From Phyllostachys edulis (lineage: Eukaryota > Streptophyta > Magnoliopsida > Poales > Poaceae): DNA of 64,000 nucleotides. Position 1 is the first letter of the stretch, and each line of letters starts with the position of its first letter. Below are positions 34,704 through 47,289 of this stretch, piece after piece. The stretch is from the NCBI GenBank assembly GCA_036346405.1, contig CM070568.1:31910870-31974869 (forward strand). Direction: 5' to 3'. The notes under the pieces were generated by a model that did no database searches, was not told the DNA's origin, and saw nothing but the letters and a program-made list of their open reading frames with translations. Position numbers and translations under genes: made by a program.

Positions 34704-36309
34704 GTGGTTGTTTGGATCTCAGAAATAAGAAATGGGTTTTAAGAAAACTAGTTTTAGGAGAATTTTTTAGCAAAACTGGTTTTAAATTGTTATTCTGTTA
34801 GGATGAATTTATGGATTACTTTGTTTGGATCTAAAAAATTAAAATAAGCTTTCACCAATTTTGTGTTTGGCTAAAGATATACTCCAAAATGTATGTAGGA
34901 TCGATCTACTCATCTGTACGCCATGTAAACTCACCTCTCTCCTACTTTCCCCTCTGATTACCTCGCCTCCTCCTCCGCCGCTATCTTGCTATGTGTCTTC
35001 TGCCCCGCCACCACAGAGAGCGCCGCCGAGAACAGCTCGTGAGCAGGACAACATCATGGCGTTCGACTTCTCGCCGTTCCTCGTCCTCTACAAGAGCGGC
35101 GGTCCCATCGGATGGATAGCATCGCAGGTCCCCACGGACCGCTGGTCGGGAGGTACCCACCAGAGTAGTCTTGGCCCAGGCAATGGAGACGAGACGCCGA
35201 CGCCAGAAAGTGGCCGACGCGGGGGAGAGTTCTTGTCTGGCCGTGGGCTGTCGTGGTGGGGAAGGAGTTGCATGGCGGAGGAGGGTTGTTGGCGGCGACG
35301 GGCGGCGTGGTGGGGTTGGGGAGGAAGAGGCGGAGGTGGAGGTGGAGAGGAGGAGGGGTCGGGTGGAGGTCCTTGGTGGCGGCAGCGGGGAGGCGAGGAG
35401 AAGGAGGGTTGGACGGCGAGGTGGTGGTCTGCAGGGGAGGAGACGCCGAACGAGGAGGCGGAGAGGAGGAGAGGCGGCGGAGGAGGAGCTTGAAGAGGAG
35501 GTATGAGAGCCGACGGCGACGGAGGGCATGGCTGCCGCCGAGGTCAAGGCCGTGGGTGAGTTCAATGAGTGTCAGGGTGGAGGTGCCATCGGGGAGAGGT
35601 GGTGGCTTAGGTCAGTTTGGTGTGTTGATAGGGGTGATTAACTAGCTATGCTCGGGGTAACAGATCATCAACCACGGGACTGGCCTCGTGGCCCGGATGT
35701 ACGTGCCCCCGGCGGCTGGTGGGAAGAAGAAGGATCTTGGCGCGCTCCCGGTCCTCGTGTTCTACCACGGCGGCGTTCGTCATCGAGTCGGCGTTCACGC
35801 CAAGTACCACGACTATCTCAACTCGCTTGCCGCCAAAGCGCGCGTCATGGTGGTGTTCAGGAGTACCGCCGCGACCGAGCACCCTCTGCACGGCGTCAGA
35901 CGAGGACTCATGGCGGCGCCAACTGGTGGCTAAGAATGCTAACGCCGCCGGAGCCGTGGGCGTGGAGGGAAACCTCTCCATTTGTTCCTCGCCGGCGGCA
36001 ATACGGCGCCAACATCGCGCACAACATGGCAATGCACATCAGAACGAGGCGGCGGCCATCACGGCATCTCGCTCCTTGACCCTACTGGGAAGCGGTAAGC
36101 CGTGGAGTTTGTTGGCGCTGAGAAAACTAGTTTTCACAAAAACGGCCAGCCCTTGTTTTTAGTAAAACGTATAATATTGGATTTACAATAAACCGGTTTT
36201 GCTTATCTCAAGAGTTAGTTACCCAATCCAAACAGAGATTTTCTAAAACACTGCTAAAACCGGTTTTGAGAGAATCTGTTTTCACAAAATGAGAGATCCA
36301 AACAAGGCC
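34704..36309 (+). mobile_element. Gene-capturing TIR element (Harbinger-like)
   Basis: Ends gtggttgtttggatct and, inverted, agatccaaacaaggcc, with duplication tta (34,701-34,703; 36,310-36,312). Inner ends share inverted ggttttaagaaaac / aaaaccggtttt-type words. It carries a carboxylesterase fragment and no transposase, so it resembles a Pack-type non-autonomous element. Confidence 0.7.
35055..36110 (+). pseudogene. Captured carboxylesterase (alpha/beta-hydrolase, CXE/GID1-like) fragment
   Basis: Start MAFDFSPFLVLYKSG at 35,055 is the usual N-terminus of plant CXE enzymes. The central part at 35,688-35,800 reads MYVPPAAGGKKKDLGALPVL then VFYHGG, the oxyanion HGG box. After frameshifts come FVIESAF, YRR-AP-type words, and near 36,005 GANIAHNMAMHI, where the family has GDSAGANIAHN around the nucleophile Ser. 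Here the DS pair is lost. Frameshifts and a purine-rich insert (35,160-35,640) break the frame throughout; the C-terminal third with the catalytic Asp/His is missing. It lies wholly inside the TIR element, so it is a transduplicated copy, not a resident gene. Confidence 0.75.
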
Positions 36310-36424
36310 TTAGAGTTGGGACTTGAGTCAGTGCTTTTCGTAGGCAAGCACAGTCGGACGACACAAAGCCTGAGCAACGGGCCGCCAGTTGGGCTCGAGA
36401 ATCTGACTTGGATTAGGCAAGACG

Positions 36425-39400
36425 TGTAACACCGATTTTGAGCCTTTTTGAAAATTTTCAAAATAAATGTAACCATTTGGTTTTGATGATAATTCAAAGC
36501 TTAACTTGAGAATTTCAGAATTTGAAGTGTTTAAAATGACTAAACTAAACTTCAACTAATCCAAAGCTTGATTCTCTTGGTATTGCTTTAGCTCTCTGGA
36601 GCTACCCTCCCTTATTATTTGGGTATTCTCTAAGTCTAGACCTCTCTTCAGTTCAGACCCGCTGTGTGTTCAGACCTTCCCTTTGGTTTGGATCACTTTG
36701 GATCTCTTTGTTGGGTTGGATCTCTTTGGTTCAAACCTCCTTCCTGTGTCCAGACTTCTTCTAAGTTTAGACTCCCTTGGCGCCTAGACCTCTTTGGTCT
36801 AGAACCCCCTTGTTGCCTGGGCACCCTTTAGGCCCAGACCTCCTTTCAGTTGGGACCTCCTTGTATTCCATTGGATCTCTTGTGTGCTTTCGAACCTCCT
36901 GAGCTCACATGAACCCCCTTGGCACTTTCCCCTGCCCGCCAGGATCTCTTTTGGGTCTATCCTGACCGCTGAAATCTGGGTCGGACCTCCTCCTGTGGTT
37001 TCCCTCCACCAGAATCCTTTTTCCTTTAAAATCCTTTTGCCTGGATCTCCCCTTTGGAGATCTTAGCCCACCTGACCTCCTCCTTTTGATCTGAAACGTC
37101 AAGACCTCCTTTTGTGGATCTTGACCAGCAGATCTCCTCGTCTGGACTTTGTCCTTTGAATCTCCTCCGTTCAGACCTCCCTTGTGTGTAGATCTGAACC
37201 ACTAAAACCTCCTCCTGGTTAGTCTGAACCATTCGGGATCTCTTCGTTCTAGTCTTAACCAACAGGACCTCCCCTTTTCCCGTAATCTTGATCTTCGAAC
37301 CTCCCGTGAGCAGGTCTTTTGGACCTCTTGTCCGTAAGACCTCCCCGATATTGAGTCTTTTGGGTTTCCTTGCCGTAAGACCTCCTCCCAGTCTCTTTGC
37401 AAGGGTCTTCCTTGTAGGTTGAGGCCACCTTGTGGTTAGGACCTCCGGTTCTATGCTTGGACCTTCTCCCCGTGGGTGAGGACCTTCCTTGAGTACGCAG
37501 GACCTCCTCCTGCCTTCCGGGACCTCCTCCCGAGCCCTTTGGGTCCTCCCCTTTGAGATCTTGACCGTCTAGGATCTCCTTTTGAGGTCTGAGCGTCAGG
37601 ACCTCCTCGGATACCTTCACTTTTCATGGTTTGGACCTCTCTGGAGGTTCAGACCCGTTGGTAGTTTAGACCTCCTTTTGAGGTCTAGAACCTTTGTAGT
37701 TTGGACCTCCCGTGGGGTCTAGTCCTCTTTTGTATTTAAACCTTTGAGGTTTAAACCTTCTTTGTGTTTAGACCTTCTTTTGTGTTTGGACCCCTTTTGG
37801 GTTCAGACCTTCTTTGTTGTCTTTTGGACCTCCTCACAAGACCTTTATTGAGCTCGTAGGACCTCCTCTGAAGAGATCCTAACAGTCAGGACCTCCTCTT
37901 GTTGATCCTGACCGTCAGGACCTCCTCTTGTTGATCCTAACCGTCAGGACCTCCTCATGTCCAGACCTCCTCTGTGTGTAATAGGACCTCCTTTGGAAAT
38001 CTAACCGTCAGGGCCTTCCCTGGCTTTTGATCTTGACCGAAGGACCTCCTGTCTAGGATCTCCTTGCAGCTTTCTGGACCTCCCCATTCATTGGACCTCT
38101 TAGCCTCTGGACCTCTCTAATCTTAGGACCTCCTAAGCCCTTCTGGACCTCCTCAAAAACCTCCTTATGGTCGGGACCTCCCTTTGACCCTAAGTTGTTT
38201 CTAAGTTTGATCGACCCACTTGCCGGTCTTACCCATTCTCGTTTCCTCCGCCACACAAGTACCTTGTGCATTTAATGCATGTCATGTCGCATTAAATCTG
38301 ACCATATCGTGGCCCTTACATCGAATTTGGTCACTTAGTGGCACACCTTGTTCTCTTTCCTTGTTTCCTCCTTTAACAAAGACACATTGTCCTTTCCTTT
38401 TGTCCTTCACCATTTTGGTGGTGGCACCGCCTATCACTCACCTACTTTTGACCCATTTTTCACATTCATCTTGACACGTAGGCTTCCAGTGTATTCCTTG
38501 CCTCACCAGTCTTGGCTACAAATAGCCTGAGTAGCCCTCCTCTCGTCACTTTTGGCCAATCTAAACACTTTTGCTCTTGCCTGGTTTTCTCCTTGCCAGG
38601 AGTTTCACTTAGAAGGCAACTGGAGCTTCCACCATCACCTCCTTGTCACCAAGAAGACACCGGAGTAGCGTCGCCGCGTCGCCGTCAAAGGAGTTCGCCG
38701 GGGCGTCGCGCCGCCTTCAACCGTTGGCACCGCCCCTCGACTCTCCCCTTCTCTTTTTACCTTCCTCTGAGTCCTGAGGATCTTCTCAGAACCTCCCTGG
38801 TCGTTTTGCAAAGATGACTCCCTCAGCCTCTTTGCAAAGGTGACCCTCTTGGGTCCTTCTCTGGACCTTCATCATAAAGACCTCCCATAACCTCCTCGGG
38901 ACATCCTCTTCAGGACGTCCCTTGAGCCTCTTAAGACCTCCTTCTTTTGTAGATACCACCTCTCTAGACCTCCCTGGTTGATTGTCAAGATCACCCTTTT
39001 TGGGTCTTTTGCTCAAGACCGCCCTTTTTCCCTTTGGACCTCCTTCCAGTAAGTTGAAACCATCTCCAAAGAACCTATTCTAAGTACAGTACTCTTCTGT
39101 TAATTGAGTTTTGAGGTTCCTCTGGAGTTCTTTTGGTTCTTTATTCGGATCTCTGTTGGTTCTTTATTTGAGCGTTGTTTGAATCTGTTCTTTTGACCGT
39201 GTAGATCTTGGCGTTCCCAGAGAGCAGAGCTGTGAGGCAGAGTAGGCCCCTAAGCTATCAAGCAAGAGGCAAGTTACACTTTTGATCATATTGCACCCAA
39301 TAATTCAAATTATTTATGTCTGCTTTTAATGTATAACGCATGCCTATTTCTACCAAGTTATTTCAATACCGCTTTTAACTTCATAGTTATGCCCACTTCC

Positions 39401-41059
39401 TTTGTATGGCCCTTTGTTGATTTTGGATCGAACTCGTTGTCACCATTAGGTCAAACTTGGTTAATACAATAGTGTGAGCTAAGACCATTGGAAAAACATA
39501 TGCTTAGTCATGCTTAGACCAAAATTATTGATTTGGGGAAATCTTTACCATCATGACCAAATCTTTGCTTTTAATGTTTTCACCATGACATTGGGTTGTC
39601 ATGGAGGTATGAAAATATTCTTTGGGAAAGCAAAGAAAAGGAAAATGGAATTGGACTGGGGTGAATTGGTCTGCTTGGATGGTGCATGTGTATGCATGGG
39701 ACCATGTCATTTCTATGGCCGGTGCCCAGGGTTTGTGAAAGTCGCCCTAGTCATGTGAGGACCGGTCTTTGAGCGACCAATGCCATGCCTATAATGGGCT
39801 ATGCCACAATCATGCAACCACATGTCTCCAGAATGGGGCGTGGGACCTGGCTGAATAATTTGCAAAGTTCTACCACAAGTTGTTCCATTGGAGGTGTGGG
39901 AGGTCTTTTATGGCCAATGGTCTTTATAACCCATCGCTCCCATTGGTGCAAGAGGGGCTTTCCGACGGGTTTCTATCCATAAGAAAGTAAAACCTTAGCA
40001 AGGAGGAGCTGTGGTGGAATAATGCATTGTAAAGGCCTTGTCATGAACTCTAGACCTCTTACCTTCGGCAGTGAGAGGTGGCATTGACGGATGCCGGACA
40101 AACTAGAGGACTCATGTCGTGTGGGTAAAGCGCACAACCTCTGCAGAGTTAAATCTATTCGAATAGCCGTATCTGCGGTCATGGACGTGCTGGCAAAGGC
40201 TACTCAGAGTTAGATGTTGGTTTTGGGTTTCCAGAAATGTTTATTAAATCTGTTTTGGGATTTCTATCCCATGGGTTTTGGGCGGGGAGCCTTGTGACAG
40301 GAGGATATCCTTCACCAACTTGTTGATGAATGTTATCCAACTGAAAACAGATTTACTAAATGAATTTTATTTATTGTGTAATGCTTTGGAACTTAGTATT
40401 TGTATTTGAAAGAAACTTGGCTTTGTGCAAAACAACCATATTATGCCATCCATTGATTATCCTGATATGCATGTCATCTTGCTAATCCACGGGTGTAACT
40501 TGCGAGCATGGTTGTTATGCTCACTCTTGCTTGATGCTGTCTTTAGCAGGTTATGAGAGCTTCTGGGTGATCTGCGCGGTGGACCTAGAGGTCCTGGTCG
40601 GCTAGGATGCGCCTCCAGCCGATTGCCTATGGTTTATCGGGTGGTCCTATATGTTTATCCTTCTGCTGTATTTTAATTGCTGGCTTGTAAGCCCTCTTGT
40701 AAACAACCCCTTTGATTATTAATAAAGTTTGTGTTGTTGCTATGTTACCACTATTGTTGCTGTGAAGAGCTAGACATGATCCTTGGGACTAGCTCAGTTC
40801 ACAGAGAGGACCTTGGAGAGCTCCCAGTCCTCCCCGACCACCCTCCGATCTAGTCGTGGACGTCTTTGGGGTGCTCCTCGGCTCCTAGACCTCCTTGGGT
40901 TCGTCTCGACCTCCGGTGGTCTCTTTGCTGACCTCTGGGAGGTCTTGGTGGACTGACCGAGAGGTTCTTCCTGGATCTCCTGGGAGGTCCTGATGGACTT
41001 TCCTAGAGACCCTGGAACCCTGGAGGACCTCTTGGGTGCCCTAGGGTTGGGTCGTTACA
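36425..41059 (+). mobile_element. Solo LTR of a long-LTR retrotransposon, second copy of the GACCTCC family
   Basis: Starts tgtaacaccgattttg and ends gggtcgttaca, 4,635 bp. It has the layout of 644-16,540. The first 90 bases share ttttgaaaattttcaaaa and aaccatttggttttg with the minus-strand LTRs, so both subfamilies have a common origin. Flanks agacg and gcacg agree at only 3 of 5, so the duplication is decayed or the ends come from different copies. An aataaa signal is near 40,719. No gag or pol inside. Confidence 0.65.
36600..39060 (+). repeat. GACCTCC-rich degenerate repeat of the second solo LTR
   Basis: Continuous array of gacctcc/ggacctcc words. At 37,868-37,960 a local tandem repeat of about 30 bp appears three times (gatcctgaccgtcaggacct). 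Long minus-strand frames here reflect the repeat, not genes. Confidence 0.75.
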
Positions 41060-41838
41060 GCACGGCACGATACGGTCAGTTGGGCCGTGCTTGGGTCGGC
41101 TCGGCACGAAATAGGCCCAACCTTCCCATTCTAGTCCAATCCCTCCCTCTTTCGGCGTAGCACAATCACTGCCCCACCTCGGCCTGGCCCAACCAATAAC
41201 CCCCTTTGCCACCCGACCTGGTCCAACATCCCTCTCGACCTCCCCCAACCCCCATTCCTAACCCCTTATCCTGAGCCCTGGCTCCCAAATTCCCAATCCC
41301 TAATCACATTCTCTGATTCCCCTCCCTCCAGCTCCAGCCACCTCCCTCCTCACGCGCCGTTGGCCGCCCCCTCCCTCTACTCCTCCAGCCACCTCCCTTC
41401 CTCTCCCTCTTCCTCCCCACGCGACGTTGCCCGCTACCCTCCCTCCAGCCACCTCCTCGTCGCTGTCCTTCTCACCCCCTTCGCAAGCGCGCGGTGCGGC
41501 CGAGGTGAGCAAAGTTCTTCTTCGATGTCCAGGAGGAGGAGGCTATGGCGAGAGGGAGTGGGTGTGGATGGCGCACGAGTGTCTTTGTCTTCCTGGGCGG
41601 CAGCGGTTGTCGTCTTCTCAGGCGTCTATAGTTACTTAGGGCTAAGCTTGGGCCGGCACGGCACGGCCTCGGTACAATGGGCTTTGGGCCGTGCTTGGAC
41701 CTGGCCGGAGGCGAGACAGGCCGGTACGGCACGACGGGGTGGCCAAGCCGAGCCGGTATGTCACGACGCGGTCCGAAGCACGACAGACCCGTCCGTGCTG
41801 GCACAGCCCGGCCCGATGCCCACCACTATCCATACTAT
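41060..41838. repeat. GC-rich repeat with ggccgtgc/cggcacgg ends
   Basis: Both ends are rich in gggccgtgcttgg and ggcacggcacg words, as in some grass hAT-type elements. The middle (41,280-41,500) is pyrimidine-rich. Borders and target duplication could not be set. Confidence 0.35.
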
Positions 41839-41936
41839 GTGAGACCTCGGTGTCTCCGCAAAATTTCCAACGTATGCAAAAGGACACGCACGCCTGTGTA
41901 TATGTGTGGTGGTGTGAGTGAGGTGTGAGTCAAGTG
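41838..41936 (+). mobile_element. 3' part of a SINE
   Basis: Sequence gtgagacctcggtgtctc and the GT-rich tail gtgtggtggtgtgagtgagg match, in inverse orientation, the body and tail of the SINE at 24,153-24,348 and its flank. The head with the Pol III boxes is absent. 41,937-42,263 holds nothing recognised. Confidence 0.4.
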
Positions 41937-42263
41937 TGCGTGTCTACTATGTACCTCTTAGAAAAAACCTTATAACTACGCAAGTTTACGGTTTGTATGG
42001 AAAAAGAAATAACATGAGTGAGCCTAAGCGGCACAGCAAACAACAAAGATAAAATCGGAACTTGTATACGAGAAATGATTTAACAGTTTCGAGGACACGG
42101 CGTGTTATAATCAAAAGTAGATTTCATTGTGTTCATTAAGAATAAGATGCCCTAGTCAATTTTTTTAAGTGAAGTTCCGGATTTCATTAACTCAAAAGCT
42201 GGTCACACGTCCTAGTAGTAAATAGACGACCAAACAACAATGGTGAACATAATAAGTACATAA

Positions 42264-42514
42264 TGTTGAGTAATTATCGCTCGCGAGTCCAGTCTGAATG
42301 ATCACTTCGTAGACGGAAGTCGATTCACATAGAACAATCAAAAATATAATAGTAGATTGAACACAGAAATGTAGAGAGACTTTTCTTCTTCTTTTTATTT
42401 CTTTTTTCAAAAGGCATGTACAATGGTCGGGGTTCCTCCTTTATATAGTCTACGGGATGGATGAGGAGCTCACCTTGGGCCAGGCCTGTCTGGTCTAGGC
42501 CCGGTTTCTTAACA
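42264..42514 (-). repeat. 3' LTR of the minus-strand copia element
   Basis: Pairs with 56,680-56,930; shared words include tatatagtctacgggatgg and gtagacggaagtcgattcac. The tttatatag word is the probable TATA box on the opposite reading. Confidence 0.9.
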
Positions 42515-43149
42515 CTTCCCCTTGGGCACTTATTTGTCATGTTCATGTCTCATCAAAAACCCAATGGAAAAAATTGGAGAAACAATACATGAAACACTTT
42601 CTGTTGTGCTACACGAATTGCCTCATTAAAAACCTTAGTTGAGAAACTTCAGGAAAAACTCGTCAAGGGAAAAAGAATACAATCCACCCAATTTCATTTA
42701 ATCTCCAGGATTTATTCTTTGGGGTAATCAATCTTTGTGATTAAGTTTCAATAATGAGTTCGTGAAGATTCTCCCTCTGAATTCTGCACTTCTCTAAGTC
42801 TCATCATTCCAATTCCACGGATGCATCTTTCAAAACTAGATGCTAGAAGTAACTTAGTTAATAAATCTGCGAGATTTTCACATTACTTAGTATGCAGTAC
42901 TTTAATTTTGCCCATCTTTTACAATTCATGAGCATAGAAGAACTTGGAATTGATATGCTTTATGAGTTGACTCTTCACATAACCTATCTGCACTTTGTGC
43001 AACACAAGTTGCATTATCTTCATAGATAATGGTGGGAGTTTGCGCGATATTCAATTCACACGACTGCTGGATGTGGTGAATCATCCGCCGAAGTCAAGAA
43101 CATTCCCGCGGGGCCTCGTAAAGTGCTATAATTTCCGAGTGGTTCGTCA

Positions 43150-44680
43150 AGGTTGATACAAGACTTTGCTTAAACGGTTTTCACGAAATTGTAGTTCCAT
43201 CACACAGGAATACGTAGCCTGTTTGCGACTTAGCTGTATGTGGGTCTGATAGGTACCCGGCATCTGCATAGCTAGTCATAATTAGGTCTTGGTTTCTTTT
43301 GTAGAACAGTACAAGATTTTTGCTTCCTTGGAGGTATCGGAAGATGTCATTTATTCCCTGCCAATGCTTTTTGGTAGGTTCTGCACTATACCTTGCTAGT
43401 AGCTTCACGACAAATGCAATGTCCGGTCTAGTACAATTTGCTAAATACATAAGTGCTCCTACTGCACTTAAGTACGGAAATTCTGGCCCCAGGACTTCCT
43501 CTCCCTCTTCTCTACCTTTGTACGGGTCTTTGTCTTGTTACAAAGATCTTCCGACCATCGGTACTTTCAAAGGATATGCCTTTTCAAAGCCGAACATTTC
43601 TAACACCTTCTGAGTGTTAGTTGACTGATGCACTAAAATCCCTTCAAGGGCTTGCACAAGCTGCAAACCTAGACAACATTTGGTTTTACCCAAATCTTTC
43701 ATTTCGAACTCTGACTCTAGGTAAGAGTTTGCTTTCTTAATATATTCCAAGGTCCCGATGATATTCAGATCATCTACATACACTGAGATTATACAAAATC
43801 CATTCTAGGATCGTTGTAAAAAACACAGGGATAATCCTCATTGTTCGTGTAGCCTTTCTTCCATAGAAAGTTGCTCAAGCAATTATGTCACATTCTGTCT
43901 GATTGATTAAGTCCATACAGTGGCTTTTTTAGTTGCACATTGTACAGATTTCTATTTTCTCTGTCTTGGTTCGGGATAGGGATACCTTCAGGTAGCTTCA
44001 TATAAATGTTTGAATCCAAGTTTCTATAAAAGTATATAGTTACCACATCTATCAATTTCATTTCTAAATTCAAGTTTACTGCCATTGAGATTAAATATCT
44101 AAAGGTAGTTCCGTCCATGACCGGGGAATAGGTTTCTTCATAATCGACTCCTAGTTGTTGAGTGAAACCTTATGCAACGAGCCTTGCTTTATATCTTACA
44201 ATTTCATTATTTTCATTTCTCTTTTAAACAAATACACACTTATGCCCTACGGGGTGCACATGGGGAGGCGTGCGGCTTACAGGCCTAAACACCTCTCTTT
44301 TATTCAGAGATAATAATTCTGCTTCTGTTGCCTTCTTCCAATCTTCTCAATCTGATCTTTTCTTATATTTAGCGAGCGATGCAGGCTCTGGATCAAGATC
44401 GATGATTGTGGCAATTTTCTTTGCAAAATAAATATCAACATTAGCTGTTGTCCTATTCATAGATTCTCCCATGGTCGCATAATTTATAGCTATTTCTTCA
44501 TGAGGCGATTCTTCTAATGCTTCTACTTGCTCACCGATGCTTCCAATTGCGGAGGCAAGCCCTTTTAGTTTTTTAGCTCCGATGTGTGCGAACACATCCA
44601 TGCTGATGTCTCCCTCCGTGGGAACGTTCAATTCCGGTGTACATTTTACTGAAGGTTCCATATTGGTGTCAGGTCTCAAT
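43150..44680 (-). pseudogene. Copia reverse transcriptase and RNase H
   Basis: Minus-strand pieces: FRYLISMAVNLNLEMKLIDV and YMKLPEGIP with KKPLYGLNQS (44,118-43,888), then the catalytic YVDD with LNIIGT and FEMKDLGKTKCCLGLQL (43,783-43,538), then RNase H-linked YLANCTRPDIAFVVKLLARY, HWQGINDIFRYLQGS and SYADAGYLSDPHTAKSQTGY (43,450-43,181). The first palm Asp context is altered (LIDVVTIYFY for the usual DVKTAFL). Frameshifts separate the pieces. An upstream connecting stretch (44,679-44,347) is linker-like. Confidence 0.8.
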
Positions 44681-45373
44681 TGGCTCCCCTTCTGGTTCTG
44701 GGAACTTCAGTGATAGGTTGTGTTAAGTTCTTCTTATCCTTTTTTGCCAGACGTCCCCGGTTACTTGGGATTCGAGGGGTCAGAGTTCTCGTCCTTTTAT
44801 TCTGAGGTCTCTGGACAGGATTAAGGGCACCTTCAATTTTCTTTGGTTTTTCAACCCTCTCCGGTGCATTGCGTGTAGGCACATGTGACCTGGTCACGCT
44901 CTTTAAATCACTAAAGTGGTTAGGCAGTTGATTCGCTAATGCTTGCAAATCAACTATCTTCTGGACTTCTCTATTTGCTTCACTAGTGCGCGGGTCATGT
45001 GCATGGACTCCCGTGGCTTGTCACGTTATTTCCCAATATTTTTCATCAAGGGGTTGATTTCCTCCCCCTAATGACGGAAAACTATCCTCATCAAATATGC
45101 TATCAGCGAAGCGGGCTGTATGCAAATCTTCAGCTATAGGGTCCAGATACCTGATTATGGATATTATCTCATAAACAACGTATATCCCTAACTTCCGGAG
45201 AGGCCCCATTGCAGTTCGCTGCGGTGTGGTATAGGTACATAAACCTTGCAACCAACCATGTGAAGATGAGAGATTTTCGGTATTGATCCTTGAGTTAGTT
45301 GCATAGGTGAATGGATGTTATATACCGACGGTCTAAAATTGATGAGAGTTGTTGTGTGCAAGATTGAGTGTCC

Positions 45374-45916
45374 CTAACATGTAGTTGGTAAATTACAATT
45401 CTGCCAAATCGGTCGAGCAATAAATTTAATTCGTTTAATTAATGCCTCTGCTAGTCCATTCTGGGTGTGGACATGTGGTATAGAATACTCAACGGTAATT
45501 CCCATTGCCATGCAATAATCATCAAATGCCTTTGAAGTAAATTCTCCGGCATTGTCCATTCTGATGGACTTCACATGATGATCAGGGAAATTATTCTTAA
45601 TTTTAATTATCAGCGAGATCAACTTTGCAAAAGTATGGTTTCTCGTAGACAATAAACATGCACGCGACCATTTTGAGCAAGCATCGGTGAGCACCATAAA
45701 GTATCTAAATGACCCTAACAGGAGCTGTATATGACCACAAATGTCTCCATGGATATGGTCTAGGAATGCAGGGATTTCATCCTTCACTTTTAGAGCAGAA
45801 GGTCTAGTAATTAATTTCCCTGTGGCACATACGGGGCACACAAAATCTTCTTGATTCCGAAAATTCTTTACATCGATATTATGTCCCTGAGAATTGTTAA
45901 TTATATTTCTTATCAT
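45374..45916 (-). pseudogene. Copia integrase
   Basis: One open minus-strand frame of 180 residues covers the zinc-binding CPVCATGK and the catalytic core: HIHGDICG (first Asp), SIRMDNAGEF (second Asp) and NGLAEALIKR (Glu). The H-H half of the zinc finger lies upstream in another frame. The catalytic triad positions are still filled, so this is the best preserved domain of the element. Confidence 0.8.
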
Positions 45917-45946
45917 CCTAAGGCCGGGGTGGCCTAATCTATCATG

Positions 45947-46399
45947 CTAGAGACATAAAAGTTCAGAGCTTCTAAATGTAGTTTTCATGACAGTATAGGC
46001 TGCAGGTGCCTTAATATTAATGTAGTATAGCCCAGTTTCATATGAAGGAAGTCGTTCTAATACCATTTTTTCACTTTCTTCACACTTTGTAATGAGCAGG
46101 TATTCCTTACCATACTCTTCTTCAGTCTCTACGTGGAGACCGTTAACGCGAATATCCTTAAAACTTAGGAGAGTTCTAATCGATTCTGGGTACAACAAGG
46201 CTTCTTCAATGACCAAAGTTGTGCTCATTAGGAGTATAATTGTAACTCTTCCTAAGCCTATTATACAAGTATCGCTACCTGCAATTGTCATAAGACTGTC
46301 AGCATTCTTATTGATCGATTGAAAATTTTTTGTCTCTCTCAAGATGGTATTCGTTGTGCCACTATCCACCAAGCACACTTCCTCCATAGGGCGCCACAC
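45947..46399 (-). pseudogene. Copia protease and GAG-pre-integrase
   Basis: Contains the aspartic protease motif DSGTTNTIL near its start, followed by typical copia words (GLGRVTIIL, HVETEEEYGKEYLLIT). It ends in a stop before the integrase zinc finger. Confidence 0.8.
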
Positions 46400-46872
46400 A
46401 CGTTATGATATAAAGTATTTATTAATATGAGGTAGGAAGTAATCCACATATAAATAAAATACTCCAAAACAGAACAAAACTTGCTATTATTAATACGGGA
46501 AAAAGTCTTGCAGGACTCGTCATAATAATTTAATGCTTTGCTCTTCTAGAGCTTACAACCATTATTCAAATAGTTCAATGTTCTATAACCATAAACTGCA
46601 AATGACTAAAAAAAATCTAAGTACAATGCGTGCACTAGATCGAATCAGCGAAGTATGAAGAAACTTCTGCCTGAATTTATTCTATGTCCATCTTCTCCTC
46701 TTCGGTAACTACAGTGTGGCCGATGTGATGTCCAAACAAGGGGTGATGGGGGCTGCCGCTGGGCCGTCCACTTCCATGGATGCAACTAATGATAGTAGAT
46801 CATCCGTGCTAGCAATGGCGAGGTGTGCCTCATACTGTCCTTTGCCATTCTTTTTAGACTGAAAAGTATCAA

Positions 46873-47284
46873 TCATGTGCTACGGCTCACGGCAAACGTG
46901 TGACCAATGCCCCCATGTGCCACATTTATAGCAACTTTGGTCCTGTTGGCCATAGGGTTTGACATTGCGCTTCTTTTGTTCGTCCTTCTTGGATTGAATA
47001 TTTGGTTTAGTCTTACGACCCATGACCTTACCTTTCTTGCCTCTTTCTTTGAGTGAGGCTTTCTCACCTTGTAGCTGCTAGCATTGACTTCGTGATCAAC
47101 ATTGCTACTAAGCGGCTGTGAGATGTAGTTTTTCCTTAGAACCTCATCTTGAGCTTCCGCAACTTGCATGATGTCAATCAGTTCGACATACTCCTTGTAG
47201 CCATCTTGACGATAGTTGCATGCGGATTGCACCGCATTCGGGTGAAAAGTAGAGAGAGTTTTCTCAATCTTTTACTCATCCATG
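46873..47284 (-). pseudogene. Copia Gag C-terminal part with zinc knuckle
   Basis: Minus-strand peptide YVELIDIMQVAEAQDEVLRK is the usual copia Gag sequence before the knuckle. The knuckle itself, CYKCGTWGHWSHVC (46,890-46,935), is complete C-C-H-C but one frame away. It is cut at 47,284 by the nested LTR; the N-terminal part resumes at 53,896. Confidence 0.8.
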
Positions 47285-47289
47285 ATTAC

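Noticed and set aside
34861..35565. Frames of about 200 residues on both strands, Gly/Arg- or Ser/Pro-rich
   Set aside because: They cross the purine-rich insert of the gene-capturing element; only the short esterase-like segments have family resemblance.
36420..36424. Target duplication for the solo LTR at 36,425
   Set aside because: Left agacg and right gcacg match at only 3 of 5, so no duplication is claimed.
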